Shown here: positions 1 to 10,589 of the stretch, piece by piece
How positions within the stretch are numbered: position 1 is the stretch's first letter
Layout: each line of letters opens with the position of its first letter
Assembly: GCF_902806685.2 (NCBI RefSeq)
Contig: NC_048556.1
Coordinates: forward strand, 11,866,734-11,930,733
Direction: 5' to 3'
From: Maniola hyperantus
Lineage: Eukaryota > Arthropoda > Insecta > Lepidoptera > Nymphalidae
DNA: 64,000 nucleotides
Notes under the pieces: generated by a model
Database searches by the model: none
What the model was told of the DNA's origin: nothing
What the model saw: the letters and a program-made list of their open reading frames with translations, nothing else
Position numbers and translations under genes: made by a program

Positions 1-35
1 ATCTACGCGGGCGAAGCCGCGGGGATCAGCTAGTT
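1..35 (-). repeat. Edge of a TAGCTGATGCCCGCG-type interspersed repeat
   Basis: The first 35 bases are the reverse complement of the repeat start seen at 6636-6666 (TAGCTGATCCCCGCGGCTTC). The copy is cut by the window edge. This family is called repeat T below. Its full form runs from a TAGCTGATGCCCGCG start, through a 'gggataaaaagtagcctatg' core, to a 'tttcgcatttataat' end. It is common in Lepidoptera and may derive from a retroelement 3' end. Confidence 0.6.
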
Positions 36-1189
36 TTTAATAAAAGATGACAGAACATATTCAAAAGTAATTAATATTTAAATGTTCATATAGTTTCGCA
101 ATTTAGTTACTAATTTAATGAACAACGATAAAATAAAATAAAGTGATAAAATAAAATAAAAAATAAAGATAAAATAATTTATTTTCACAAGTGAAAGAAA
201 AGTAGTGACTGATTGTGTAAAGTGAAAATTGTAGGTTCATCGTCAAATATTTTCAGTTTCGATTTTGATATTTTGCCTACTAAAGGGCGCCGAGGCACTG
301 ATTGCACGGGGGCGCCGCCGGCGCCTAATTGTTTTTGTTTCGCATTGACTATGCTGCGTAGACCTTACTGGCCGCTACAGCGTCACCGGGGAGGGAATCG
401 CAATTGTTTTGATTGGCTGAATTTATAGTATTCTTGTTGCAACAATACATTGTAGCCAATAGGGAGCGAGTATCAACCGGTCAGAGATGATTGCGAACGT
501 GACATAGCAGCCAGTGTTTCCATGTACATGGTAATTACCATAGATGCACCGTAATTCAGCCCTAATCTACCGTCAAGGTAATATGGCCATTACCTTGACC
601 GTGTCACCGTAATACAAAATCACGTTAAAAATTCATAATATACTGCGTAATAGTAGTATTTCGTCCTTATTCAAGCAATTAGGAAGGAGTAAAATGTAAA
701 ACTAATGAGATTTAACAAAATATTAATATGAATAAATCCGTATATGAAAAAGATATTGCTATGCTAGGAGAGTCAGATTCAGAATAATATTAATAGCTGA
801 TTAAAAAGCTAATTCGTGACGTTTTTTCTTTTAAAAGTGACACGGTAATTTACACGGTATTCTTTTAGCTAATCCACCGTAATTTAATCTAGAAACACCG
901 TAATTTTAACCCTTGAACACGGTAATTCTCAATTTACATATGGAAACACTGATAGCAGCTGTATAGTGTCGACTGCGCGCTGGCACCGCGTGGGCACTGG
1001 GCATTGCCTCACTGCCGGGCGCCGCTCCACGTAACGCCGAGCGGGCCAAGGTCGTGGCACGTAACAGCCTCTCACCGACACACTTTCCGCACGCACTCGC
1101 CGACCATTCTAATGTTGTTTGTTTTGACACTGCAGCCGGCCTGCTTGCGGGTCGCGATGACTTTTGACCCCTCGAAGGGCTGCCAGGAA
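36..1189. other. Intergenic, no gene seen
   Basis: AT-rich DNA with a more GC-rich patch around 960-1160. Open frames here are short, unspliced and match no family I recognise. I see no RNA gene. Confidence 0.5.
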
Positions 1190-1475
1190 ATGCATTTTAA
1201 GCAAAAAATATCTAGTATAGATTTAATTATTGAAAACCGACCAAGTGCATACACTCCATCTTCGCGTACGAATCGCTTTGCGTCATAGTTCCCTATACGC
1301 ATGGCTAGGGTCTGGAACACTCTTCCTAGATCAGTGTTTCCTGTCAATTATAATCCGGGTATCTTTAAAACAAGAGTGAATAGGCACCTTCCAGGCAAAC
1401 GCGTCCTATCTTAGGCCACATCATCACTTCTCATCAGGTGTGATCGTGGTCAAGCGTGCGCCTATAATTAATAAT
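1190..1475 (+). mobile_element. Non-LTR retrotransposon remnant (C-terminus of reverse transcriptase ORF)
   Basis: The plus-strand translation from about 1195 reads SIDLIIENRPSAYTPSSRTN, then after a stop near 1285 MARVWNTLPRSVFPVNYNPG and FKTRVNRHLPGKRVLS, ending at a stop near 1413. The W-N-x-L-P-x-S-V-F and FKxRVNRxLxGxR pattern is the usual end of insect LINE pol ORFs. At least one in-frame stop shows it is dead. The LINE clade is not assigned. Confidence 0.55.
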
Positions 1476-1476
1476 T

Positions 1477-1650
1477 TTAAAAAAGTGTGAGTCAGACTCC
1501 GCACCGAGGGTTCCGTAATCTGGTATTTTTTTGACATTTTGCACGATAAATCAAAAACTATTATGCGTAAAAATAAATAATAATCTGTTTTAGAATGTAC
1601 AGGTAAAGCCCACTTGATATAGTTATTTTACTTTGAAAATTTGATTCATT
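1477..1650 (-). repeat. GGTTCCG repeat (family G), truncated copy
   Basis: It contains GTGAGTCAGACTCCGCACC, GAGGGTTCCGTA, CGACATTTTGCACGATAA-like and TCTGTTTTAGAATGTAC blocks, shared with the copies at 1988-2412, 11510-11908 and 50817-51243. It lacks the distal half. Strand is given relative to the 11510 copy. Confidence 0.6.
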
Positions 1651-1926
1651 GCAATCAATAAATCACAAATGTAATGATCGTGAAATTATGATTACTAAAT
1701 CACTTACGATGAGGAAACGAGTTCCGAGATAACAATAATTAACTACACCACGATATCGATACCTACATAAAAACCTAAAATTATGAAACCGGGTCAACAG
1801 TGAGCACCTCGAAATGTCAATATTGACGGCGCAAAAGCAGCTTGAGTATTGCACCAAAACAACGAACATGGAAAACGAGTTGTGTTGAAACATTGCTCTC
1901 TTTATCACCCACTTGTAAATAACTAT

Positions 1927-1985
1927 GTAGCTGATGCCCGCGACTTCGTCCGCGTGGAATTAGGTTTTTAAAAATCCTTGCCTTT
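1927..1985 (+). repeat. Repeat T fragment
   Basis: TAGCTGATGCCCGCGACTTC followed by GTCCGCGTGGAATTAGGTTT. Only the first ~55 bp of the family are present, and they abut the next repeat directly. Confidence 0.6.
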
Positions 1986-1987
1986 TC

Positions 1988-2412
1988 AAAAAACTGGCCA
2001 AGTGAGAGTCAGACTCGTGCACCAAGAGTTCCGAACTACAGGCGTATTTTTTCGACATTTTGCACGATAAGTCAAAAACTAGTATGCATGAAAAAAATAT
2101 GTTTTAGAATGTACCTATAGGTAAAAATCCCTTACATATGATACCCCAGTCGGTATATTATCTTACTTTGAAAGTTGAAATAGTAGGTACTAATGATTTG
2201 TTCATGAACGCATTTGTTATGCGGCCTAACCTAACCCCAATTTCACGGTTTCCGGATTTTTCCCTTTACGTGTGCTATAAGACCTACCTACCTGCCATAT
2301 TTTACGATACTAGGTCAACGGAAACTACCCTATAGGTTTCTTGATAGACATACAGACAATCCTATAAGGGTTACTTTTTTTTTTTGAGGTACGGAATCTT
2401 AAAAAACCCTGA
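1988..2412 (-). repeat. GGTTCCG repeat (family G), near full length
   Basis: It runs from 'actggccaagtgagagtcag' to 'gaggtacggaatcttaaaaa'. Internal blocks match the copies at 11510-11908 and 50817-51243. Both ends carry GTTCCG/CGGAA(C) words in inverted order, giving weak terminal symmetry. No coding capacity. Confidence 0.65.
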
Positions 2413-2879
2413 TCATGAAATTACTAGTATACGTATAATATGATGAAATTTGATAGTTCAGTGTAAGAATTTTTAGCAAAGAGACACTGATAAAATTGCA
2501 GGTTATAAAATAATAAATAATTGATGATAACGATGACGACATTGTAATGAGTGATTACCAAGGTAATGACTAATCAGTCAACGAACGCAATTATCGTTAT
2601 TGTGAGTACGCAGAGTGACTGAGATAACATATATTTCTACAACAACAATACAGATTGCAACACTACTGACGTAAACCTACACTTATCACCAGGTGTGCAC
2701 TGTGCACACATTACCTTGGTTAATGTCAATATAATATATTGTAAAAATACTTGTGTATATATTACTAATTATTGTCTTGATAATAATAAATTCGTAACAA
2801 ACAACGACGAGAAAGACAAATATTTATTTTGAATGAATCGTGAACATCTGATGTAAAATGATTTGATTCCTACTGCCTG
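2413..2879. other. Intergenic, no gene seen
   Basis: AT-rich unique-looking DNA. I see no ORF, RNA gene or repeat that I can name. Confidence 0.4.
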
Positions 2880-3061
2880 CAGTACCTACGCGACCGAAAG
2901 TAAAGTACATCGACCTTTAGAAGGAGATAGCATATTTGTAGAGCACTGTCTCTGTCGTTGAGACCGACAAAACGTCATTTAGGTATGAGTGACAGAGACA
3001 ACTACAAGCCGAAATGTCATTGTAAAGGCCGATGTACATTAGTTTCGGGCGCGTACTGTAC
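2880..3061. mobile_element. Palindromic MITE, family A copy 1
   Basis: The left end CAGTACCTACGCGACCGAAA and the right end ...TTTCGGGCGCGTACTG are near reverse complements, and the internal TACATCG/CGATGTA blocks also pair. The centre carries GACCGACAAAACGTCATTTA. It is about 180 bp, non-coding, and related to copies at 6849, 10370 and 39265. Confidence 0.65.
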
Positions 3062-3295
3062 CTGCACTGTACGTACTCTAAGTTACTAGTTACTACTAGA
3101 TACTTCAAGGATAGCAACTTGAATGTCCTGTGTCATTACGTAGCATGCGATGCAACAGTGGCAGTGGCTCGAGTGAACACGAAGGTTGTTTTAACAGAAA
3201 AAGCAAACTCATTCGCTAAGAATAGGTAGTAGATATGAGAAAAGCTTGATTCATAGATTGTCACATTTCGCAGGTAATTGCATTGAAAATTAAAA

Positions 3296-3485
3296 ACTCA
3301 ATCATCATCATCACCATCATCTACCCATTACCAGCTCACTACTGAGCACGGGTCACTTCGCAGGATGAGAAGGATATGAACTTAGTCTAGCACCAGTGTG
3401 GATTGGCAGATTTCACACACTCTTGCGATTATGGAGAACTCACAAATATGCAGATTTCCTCGCGATGTTTTCCTTCACGGGATCG
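3296..3485 (-). mobile_element. tRNA-derived SINE S1, 5'-truncated
   Basis: On the minus strand this is the SINE body (GTGAAGGAAAACATCGCGAGG) running to the CACTACTGAGC/GCTCAGTAGTG block and a (GAT)n tail, which appears as ATCATCATCATC at 3301 on the plus strand. The tRNA-like head is missing. Confidence 0.65.
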
Positions 3486-4463
3486 GTTGTCCTTTGACCC
3501 GGAAAACCTTATAGTAAATCATAATACGCACTTCCTAACTAAAGGAGCCAAAACAAGTGGAAAACACGGAAACCGCTTATCAAAACATACTAACTCGGTA
3601 TCGACGTCAGTGCCCTCCAAGGTCGACATGCACGACCGCACTAAAAGCACCTCTATCACCACTTCGTAAGGTCCACAACATTCACTGCACAGTTCCTAGT
3701 GTTACGAGTGTTACTGATGTGATAACCGTGGAGCGAGCGCAGTGCACACGTCCGCGCCGGAGCGAGGTCGGACAACGAGTGAAGTAGGAAGCGTCAAGCC
3801 GCAAGCGAGCACTCACCGGAGCTTTTCCTGAGCCTGCGCCCGCGCCGCCCTGCAGCCGCCCGCCGCGTCTGTTACATAAACACACCATAAGTTCCTAGCC
3901 TATACACCTACACAGCCTATACAGCCTATACAGCCTATAGGATACCAGGAAACATTCAGTTCACTACGTGGACTCGACTTGTGGTTGTGGTAGGTCAGTT
4001 ACGTGATCTTTACGAAAACTTATTTACTCTTCCATTCCTTTGGAGCAAGACGTGACACCGACGATCTTTATTGAGGCGTCAATATTAAATAATTATGGAA
4101 AAATGAAAACGTCATCAAAAACCTACAAAGGATGGAATAATTTGTTAGGATTATGGTTTAACTTCAACCTACAATAAAGCAAAATAGGTTGCACAAATCA
4201 GGGTTGAACTTTGTAACAAAATAATAACCTTTAACATAAATGAAGGAGGCGATGCTGACTTATGCAACCTATTTTACTTTTCATTGGTGGTCAAAGTTTA
4301 ACCGTCGCCTGTCATGCAACTGGACCTTAGACCTATTCATTTAGTCTAGTTTAGAGATAGTGTATAACAATAAATAATTAATTAGGTTATTATGGATCTA
4401 ACATAGTCCTATTATAATGATTAAAAGATCCCAAAAAAATTTAGAATGAATAATAATAACTAA
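3486..4463. other. Intergenic, no gene seen
   Basis: It contains a short array of 'cctatacag' units at about 3899-3940 and a GC-rich stretch at 3720-3870. No splice-compatible coding sequence is recognised. Confidence 0.4.
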
Positions 4464-4494
4464 ACTAGCGGCACGCTATGATGGCCGGTTTGAC
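4464..4494 (+). repeat. Left terminal inverted repeat (31 bp)
   Basis: It starts ACTAGCGGCACGCTATGATG and is identical to the reverse complement of 6605-6635. Confidence 0.95.
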
Positions 4495-5036
4495 GTTTGT
4501 CCGCTCATGAAGTTCCGTATTAATTGATAACGACTTTGAAGGAAATAATTGTATTACTTTATTGACGATAGTGATGTGCAGAGATTCATAAATTTTATCG
4601 AATGTAGTTTTAGGTTTAGGACTCAAAATTTATTTATTAAATTGATTTCTTAAATGTATACAAGTGTAGAAAAATCAGTTTGCACCATTTAAGGGGTGAA
4701 TGTACTTGTGAATATGAACAATTTTCACTATGTGGACAAACCTCTGAAATCGCAAAAAAATATCAATAAATTTTTAAAAATGGAATCTAATACGATCGTC
4801 ACATAGGATCGCTGGCTAGCACAACTACTACCTCCGGCAAACTCGCGTCAATGCTCAATGCAAAACAAAGCAGTTTCGAATTGACGTTGCTTCGAAAAGT
4901 ATAAACTGTCAGTGCAATGCGATTGTGATATAGTTTTGACCTGGCTTTGGATTTCAAATATTGATACTGCATTACTGTTGACCCTTGCTCGTTAATTTGG
5001 ACTCTGTTCAAGCCCTTTGTTGTGGATTTCGTCGAT

Positions 5037-6377
5037 ATGACCGAACGTACGCAGAGAACTGTTCTAAATAGTCAGACACGTGAGTTCCTAATACGCCTTC
5101 GTAACTATTTCGATCGTGAAGCTCAAAATGGAGGGCCAATTTTACCTATAACGTCAGTGGTTGAACGCGTAGCTGATGCGCTTAATATTGGACAACGAAC
5201 TGTTAGACGGATAACTAAAAAAAAATATGGCGAGACTGGCACAGAAGAAAATAAACTTCACACACCAAAAAAGAGAAAACGAGCAAAACCAGTCGTAGGC
5301 ATCGATAGCTTTGATGCCGATGCTATCCGAAGACATGTTTACGGCTACTATTTACAGAAGGAGTATCCAACAAGAAAAAAGTTGGTGCATTCACTGAAGG
5401 AAGCTGGATTATTCTTCGGTGGGGAAAGTTCTTTAACGAAGATTTTGAAGACCATTGGATTTCGATACAAAAAATGTAACAAACGCAAAATATTGATGGA
5501 AAGATTTGATATAGCGATGGCAAGGTATACTTTTTTACGGCAAGTGAAAGAAATCAAAAATTGGCAAAATGTTGTGTTCTTGGATGAAACATGGCTTAAT
5601 GCTAACCATACTGTAGGCCGTTCTTGGAACGATGACACAGCAGCATCTACTTCCAAAGTTCCTGTAGGAAAAGGATCGCGACTTATAATTTGTCACGCCG
5701 GAACCATCAACGGGTTTGTCGAAGGTTCTCTCATGGCTTTTGCGTCAAAAACCACTGGAGACTATCATGAAGACATGAATGGAGAAAAGTTTACTGAATG
5801 GTTTACCTCAATGTTGTGTAGCCTCCCTGAACCATCTATTATAATTATGGACAACGCCCCATACCACTCGATGCAAATTGACAAGCCACCTGCCCAATCC
5901 CAAAAGAAAGCTGATATCGTCGCATGGCTTCGTAAAAATGGCGTAGATGCAAACATGAATATGTTAAAAGCGGAATTAGTACGTCTTTTAAAAGAAAACA
6001 AACCAACCAAGATCCGATACGTCATTGACGAAATAGCATTAGAACATGGGCACAGAGTTATACGGTTACCGCCTTACCATTGTGAGTATAATGCGATTGA
6101 GTTGGTGTGGGCTCAAATTAAGGGATATGCTGCAAGACACAATACAGAACCCCCATTTACCACAAAAAAAATGCTAAAATTATTAGAAGAAGCTTGTGAA
6201 CATGTGACTAAAGGAGACTGGGAAAAGGTTGTGAATAGAACTGTTAAATTAATAAGGGAAGATTATGAAAGAGATGTGAAAATAGATAATATTATAGAAA
6301 ACGAACATATAATTATTAATGTATGTGATGATAGCAGTGACGACAGTGAAAATAGTAGTATGGACGAATCTGATTAA
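5037..6377 (+). CDS. DDE transposase, 446 aa, IS630-Tc1-mariner superfamily, DD82E spacing
   Basis: Cut-and-paste transposase, expected to act in the nucleus on its own 31-bp ends. The N-terminal ~150 residues contain a helix-turn-helix-like segment (VADALNIGQRTVRRITKKKY, about residues 43-62), followed by a basic stretch KKRKRAKP that could be a nuclear signal. Catalytic acidic residues are visible at D183 (VFLDETW), D272 (IIMDNAPYH) and E355 (NAIELVW). By count, 82 residues lie between the second and third. This differs from DD34D/DD34E and agrees with the DD82E ('Sailor') group as I remember it. The C-terminus is acidic and serine-rich (DDSSDDSENSSMDESD). The first ATG is at 5037. The frame is open a few codons upstream from a GTG at 5022, which is not a plausible eukaryotic start. 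No internal stops or frameshifts. Confidence 0.92.
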   Translation: MTERTQRTVLNSQTREFLIRLRNYFDREAQNGGPILPITSVVERVADALNIGQRTVRRITKKKYGETGTEENKLHTPKKRKRAKPVVGIDSFDADAIRRHVYGYYLQKEYPTRKKLVHSLKEAGLFFGGESSLTKILKTIGFRYKKCNKRKILMERFDIAMARYTFLRQVKEIKNWQNVVFLDETWLNANHTVGRSWNDDTAASTSKVPVGKGSRLIICHAGTINGFVEGSLMAFASKTTGDYHEDMNGEKFTEWFTSMLCSLPEPSIIIMDNAPYHSMQIDKPPAQSQKKADIVAWLRKNGVDANMNMLKAELVRLLKENKPTKIRYVIDEIALEHGHRVIRLPPYHCEYNAIELVWAQIKGYAARHNTEPPFTTKKMLKLLEEACEHVTKGDWEKVVNRTVKLIREDYERDVKIDNIIENEHIIINVCDDSSDDSENSSMDESD

Positions 6378-6604
6378 TTATGGCCTTTTGTGGCACCTTT
6401 TTCGGTATCTTTTGTATTCATATGTTTCTTGTGTGCATATAAAGTATGTATATTCATTTTCGTTCAAATATTCAGTTCGTTCAAATAAATTAAATAAACA
6501 TATACATTTTTGTTTTATTAAACCTATTTAATCAGGTACAAAAACAAAACTTAATTGTTTTTTGTTCGAGAATAAATTGACATTCCACATCACTATTGTA
6601 ATGT

Positions 6605-6635
6605 GTCAAACCGGCCATCATAGCGTGCCGCTAGT
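6605..6635 (-). repeat. Right terminal inverted repeat (31 bp)
   Basis: Perfect reverse complement of 4464-4494. It ends CGTGCCGCTAGT. Confidence 0.95.
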
Positions 6636-6812
6636 GTAGCTGATCCCCGCGGCTTCGCCCGCGTGTAGATATAATATAGCCTATGTCACTCAGGAATAAT
6701 GTAGCTTTCTATTGGTGAAAGAATTTTCAAAATCGGTTCAGTAGTTCCAGAGATTATCCCCTACAAACAAACTTAACGACATTACCTCTTTATAATATTA
6801 GTATAGATAATA
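6636..6812 (+). repeat. Repeat T copy (variant with 'tcaggaataatgtagctttc')
   Basis: It starts TAGCTGATCCCCGCGGCTTC and ends CTTTATAATATTAGTATAGA. The same variant core recurs at 32335-32505. The transposon ends immediately before its first base. Confidence 0.65.
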
Positions 6813-6848
6813 ATTAGCACCATTGCATTGTTACGTAACAAAGTGCAT

Positions 6849-7035
6849 ACAGTACCTACGCGGCCGAAAGTGATGAACATCGGCCTTTAGAATGACATTT
6901 CATTTTTGTAGAGCGTTGTTTCTGTCACTCATACCCATATGACGTTTTGTCGGTCTAAACGACCGAGACAGTGCTCTACAAATCTGATGTCTCCTTCTAA
7001 AGATCGATGTTCATCACTTTTAGCGGCGCACTGTA
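6849..7035. mobile_element. Palindromic MITE, family A copy 2
   Basis: The left end ACAGTACCTACGCGGCCGAA pairs with the right end, whose reverse complement reads ACAGTGCGCCGCTAAAAGTG. The second arm (GATGAACATCG...CGATGTTCATC) is nearly perfect. The centre carries GACGTTTTGTCGGTCT. Confidence 0.7.
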
Positions 7036-8229
7036 ACTCGCCGCAGTAGTAGGTACCTACAAGGTCAGTAATCTACTACAATGTACAATTTTCTGGTTTC
7101 TAATGGTTTGTTAAGTCTAGCTAATTTTATTTCATTTTCAGTGCAGCACGTATTTTTCTTCAATAAAATAATGTTTTCAGTCACGCCATTAAAACGTATC
7201 ATTAAATACCTAAGTATAACAATTATTTTATGTTCGTAAGACTTCAGCTAAACACGCGATACACGACTCGACCTCATCGGCGTCCGTCAGATCAGTCAAG
7301 TCAAGTCCGTCCATCACGATGGAAGATGGACAGTTGTTCGAGCGGAGAGTTATCCCCGTGACGTCATCGCATTCGGAAACCTGTCGGCCTATGGACAGTT
7401 GACACATAGCACCGTGACAACATTTTGGTACGTTAAATTAGATAATAATTTCTTGCAAAAAGTTGGTAGTATATTATATTATTGTGCCCACAAACTACTA
7501 ATATACCTATATAATAATTTTTTTTAATTAGTTGTTCCAGTTCTCGATAAGCTCTAAGCATGTTAAGCAGAGACAAATCAACCGGATTTCCCATCGCGGA
7601 CTTCATCTTCGACTAATATGATAATGAAGAGAGCAATGCAAAAGGTTCTCAAATATCGGTCAGGATTTGCACAGCATAAGAAGCTCCACGACGTTGTAAC
7701 TTGTAGCCTGCAGGTACTGTTTTGTTTACGTTTTGGTTACATAAAACTAATTAGGAATTGCAGCATTGCGCGTTGTGCAGAGCTGGGAGCGATGCGATCA
7801 TCTATTTCTTATCGTTCACATCTGTAGTTGTGTAATATGTATGTATGTGCGTGCGGCGTGCCTACTTATAATCTAATGTAATCATTTTTTGACTAATTTG
7901 CTGGACCTCAATACTAAAGCGCTCCTTAAATCCAGTCCGTCTTTTGAATTTATGATCAACAACGGACTGTTAGTAGCAAGGGTCTGGAAAATTCCATCCC
8001 AAGGGGGAAAACTGCGCCAAACCATAAAAACGGTAACACGACATAACATTACACACCAGAAAAACTGGTCAAGCGTGAAGCGCCGCGCTTTACTGGGCGA
8101 GCGGTCACCATCCGTAGCATGTCCATGCTGACGTCCAGAGAGCTGGATTACTACCTAGAGTAATCATTTATACAGCATTATGCTGAGGTAGAATGTTTGT
8201 TTTCGTGTTGTGCCCCACGTGCCAGTTTA
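7036..8229. other. Intergenic, no gene supported
   Basis: A GC-richer patch at 7250-7440 contains a short ATG ORF (7320-7403) and a TGACGTCA palindrome at 7360-7367. No homology is recognised and no intact multi-exon model could be built. Confidence 0.35.
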
Positions 8230-8345
8230 TTTCGGCGCTTCTTTCAATCTTCACTACTTCAATCAGATGGTGGTAGATGCCTCTGACGATTCAAAAATAC
8301 TTGTAAAAGTTTAATTGAATAAAAATATTTTATTTATTTATTTAC
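8230..8345 (+). repeat. Dispersed repeat ending in (TTTA)n
   Basis: It ends ...ACTTGTAAAAGTTTAATTGA ATAAAAA and then (TTTA)n. The same module (cttct..cag..ggnattcc..accagtgg..acgattcaaaagtact..gtaaaagttta..gaataaa) occurs at about 12735-12830, 28430-28510, 33110-33225 and, inverted, 46525-46635. It is non-coding and SINE-like in size. Confidence 0.5.
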
Positions 8346-8994
8346 TTTGATCCTCAAGTGGCGGAAGCGTCGGGATAACCGACCCTTGGATGTGGCCTGT
8401 GATGTGTGCAACAACTAACAACTTTTTTTTCTTTTTTCAATCTGTACTATTAAAAGGATGATCTGAGTGACTAGCACGTTAACATACCACTTAAATCGCT
8501 GGGTCAAGAAATTTAAGATTTTGCATCTAGAATTCCATATAATTTTTCATAATTTATCTAATTTATAGACAGCGCTTGGCTGCAGTCAAACCTGCTAAAC
8601 AAATGATGACGCAGCCTAAAATGAAGCGCACCTGCCTAGAAGGTGCCTATTCGTTTATTAGGAACCAGAGTTACAGAACCAGGCACAGATATTGAAGACA
8701 TTGTGCGTGTATCCCAATAAGGACTCCGCTAAGCCTTTAGAGGAGCACAGGCACAGCACTCATCTTCCGTGAATCCACATTATGGAGGCGTTTTTGACGC
8801 CTAATAAGGTCTGCTACTCCATGGTCTATCTCAATGCAGTAATATAAACGTGGCAACATGGATCGTGTTTTATTGTGTTGCGTAATACTTGGAATAGCTC
8901 GAGAATACAGCGGCAAAACATTACCAGCTATGCACTGAATACATAATGTATCCCAGCCCACTACAGGCAGTAGGCATCAAAACGTGGTTAACAT
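8346..8994. other. Intergenic, no gene seen
   Basis: Part of 8575-8680 (tcaaacctgctaa..gatgatgcagcctaa) resembles a dispersed lepidopteran repeat also present at 25620-25760. Nothing coding is recognised. Confidence 0.35.
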
Positions 8995-9225
8995 CATCAT
9001 CATCACCATCATCAACCGATTGACGTCCACCGCTGGACATAGGCCCCTTGTAGGAACTTGCACGCCACGCTCTTGCCGCCTTTCAGCGGCTCCCAGCAAC
9101 TCGCTTGATGTCGTCTGCCCACCTAGTGGAGGGTCTTCCAACGCGCTTTCCGCTTCGATGCGAGGTGTTGGGACCACTAACACCTTGGGACCACAACGTC
9201 TATCAGTTTTCCGATTAATATGTAT
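8995..9225 (-). mobile_element. RTE-type LINE 3' end remnant
   Basis: On the minus strand it ends with the typical RTE 3' terminus: a ...TGTCCAGCGGTGGACGTCAA block followed by a (GATGATG)n tail, seen as ATCATCATCATC at 8994-9005 on the plus strand. Upstream, the minus-strand translation keeps the GRPSTRWADDIK-like pattern in broken form. Confidence 0.55.
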
Positions 9226-9497
9226 ACCTACTCATTACAAATTACAGCTTTCTTGTACTAAATAGTCTCCAGACGGACGCGCTCGAGCTGCGCTTCACGA
9301 CGCGACGCGGCAAATATAGTTTATATGAGTTTGTATGGAGCAATGCGCTGCTGCATCGCGTCCTCCAGCGCAGCGCAAATGCATTTGGACCTTTACGATT
9401 CCTTGTTTACTACGGAATCCTACAAATGTCACGAATATATCACAGGCACGTCTCGGCCGGCAAACTAGTGCTCTCAGTAAATGTCACAAGTCGCGCA

Positions 9498-9520
9498 ACC
9501 TCCCCCCCCCCCCCCCCCGC
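9498..9520. repeat. Poly-C tract
   Basis: An uninterrupted run of about 18 C residues following CCT. This is rare in AT-rich insect DNA and prone to length errors. Confidence 0.8.
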
Positions 9521-9565
9521 TTGTAAGGGTTATTCCCGTTGAGTCACACCCCCGTGTGTAACACT

Positions 9566-9665
9566 GTGACACAAGGTGCCAACAATTTCAAAACATTCCC
9601 TTCCCGTTGAGTAACACTCTGTTACACAACGGGAATTTTTTGAACTTGTTGGCACCTCGTGTCAC
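9566..9665. repeat. 100-bp imperfect foldback
   Basis: Outer arms GTGACACAAGGTGCCAACAA and TTGTTGGCACCTCGTGTCAC and inner arms TTCCCGTTGAGTAACA and TGTTACACAACGGGAA pair to form a long hairpin. It is non-coding and probably a small palindromic MITE. Confidence 0.6.
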
Positions 9666-9930
9666 ACCTACATAAATACATATTATTGCGCGTGTATCAA
9701 GAATTAACTGATTGTGCACTTTTCCGGGATGTTATTTATTTTTAAATCCAAGATGGCCGACATGGATTTTTTACAAAAACCAGACATGGGTGTCGTTTTT
9801 AGGGTTTTTGAGGGTGCTGAATATGATGATGACGGGGTCGAGATTGCGACAAAATGACATTTAGCTTTAAAACGTTATTTTTACACATATCTTCTTATAC
9901 ACGCTTTCAAATCTTATATTCTTACTACTA
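9666..9930. other. Intergenic, nothing recognised
   Basis: Includes the short motif 'aatccaagatggccgacatg', which is common in lepidopteran repeats. No gene seen. Confidence 0.3.
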
Positions 9931-10127
9931 GCTGATGCCCGCGTCTTCGTCCGCGTGGATTTAGGTTTATTAAAATCCCGTGGGAACTCTTTGATTTTCC
10001 GGGATAAAAAGTATGTCCTTCCCCGGAATGTAACTCTGTACCAAATTTCATCGAAATCGGTTAAACTGTTGGGCCGTGAAAAGCTAGCAGACAGACATAC
10101 ACTTTCGCATTTATAATATTAAGTATG
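9931..10127 (+). repeat. Repeat T, full-length copy
   Basis: It runs from CTAGCTGATGCCCGCGTCTT through GATTTTCCGGGATAAAAAGT, ATCGAAATCGGTTAAACTGT and AAAAGCTAGCAGACAGACAT to CGCATTTATAATATTAAGTA. This is the best reference copy of the family in the window. Confidence 0.75.
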
Positions 10128-10369
10128 GATGCACAGTATTTATTATGTGTTGTATGTGTAAATGGTTCCAGGAAGTCAGCAGTGGATAGAATATAGAGGT
10201 TAGGCATAGACAATAGACATGTCATACGCCCACTTCTGTAGGTTACAGCAGGCACCGGAACCTGAGTGGGTTCCGCACAATCACTGACGGTTCCGCAGAA
10301 TATACTGAGCGTGGGAACTTCTCACGGCAAAATAGATCAACCTCAAACCTTCTGATATTATTATACCTT

Positions 10370-10512
10370 TAGCTGTTTTGTAGAGCATTGTCTCTGGCAT
10401 TGAGACCGACAAAACGTCATATAGGTATGAGTGATAGAGACAACACTCTACAAAGCCGAAATGTTATTCTAAAGGCCGATTTTCATTATTTTCTGCCGCG
10501 TAGTGTACCTTT
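10370..10512. mobile_element. Palindromic MITE, family A copy 3, left end missing
   Basis: It retains the centre GAGACCGACAAAACGTCATA and the right arm AAAGGCCGATTTTCATTATT...CGCGTAGTGTACC. The left terminal arm is lost. Confidence 0.6.
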
Positions 10513-10589
10513 TCTGAGCTCAACATTACAACGTAAATTATTTTGAATTATTATTCATATTACTATCTGTGGTTCCAAATAAAAACCTT

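Larger units (their letters stand above)
4464..6635 (+). mobile_element. Intact Tc1/mariner-superfamily (IS630-Tc1-mariner) DNA transposon
   Basis: A 2.17-kb element bounded by perfect 31-bp terminal inverted repeats (4464-4494 and 6605-6635) and encoding one uninterrupted transposase (5037-6377). If the usual TA target duplication applies, the TA pairs at 4466-4467 and 6632-6633 are the duplicated target and the element proper starts GCGGCACGC. The flanking AC/GT bases are then a coincidental extension of the palindrome. It sits directly against the start of a repeat T copy (6636). Perfect ends and an open ORF point to recent activity. Confidence 0.9.

Noticed and set aside
5022..5036. Five extra codons at the start of the transposase frame
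   Set aside because: The frame there begins with GTG. The first ATG is 5037, so I start the CDS there.
7320..7403. Short ATG ORF (28 codons) as a first coding exon
   Set aside because: No donor in a suitable place, no partner exon and no homology.
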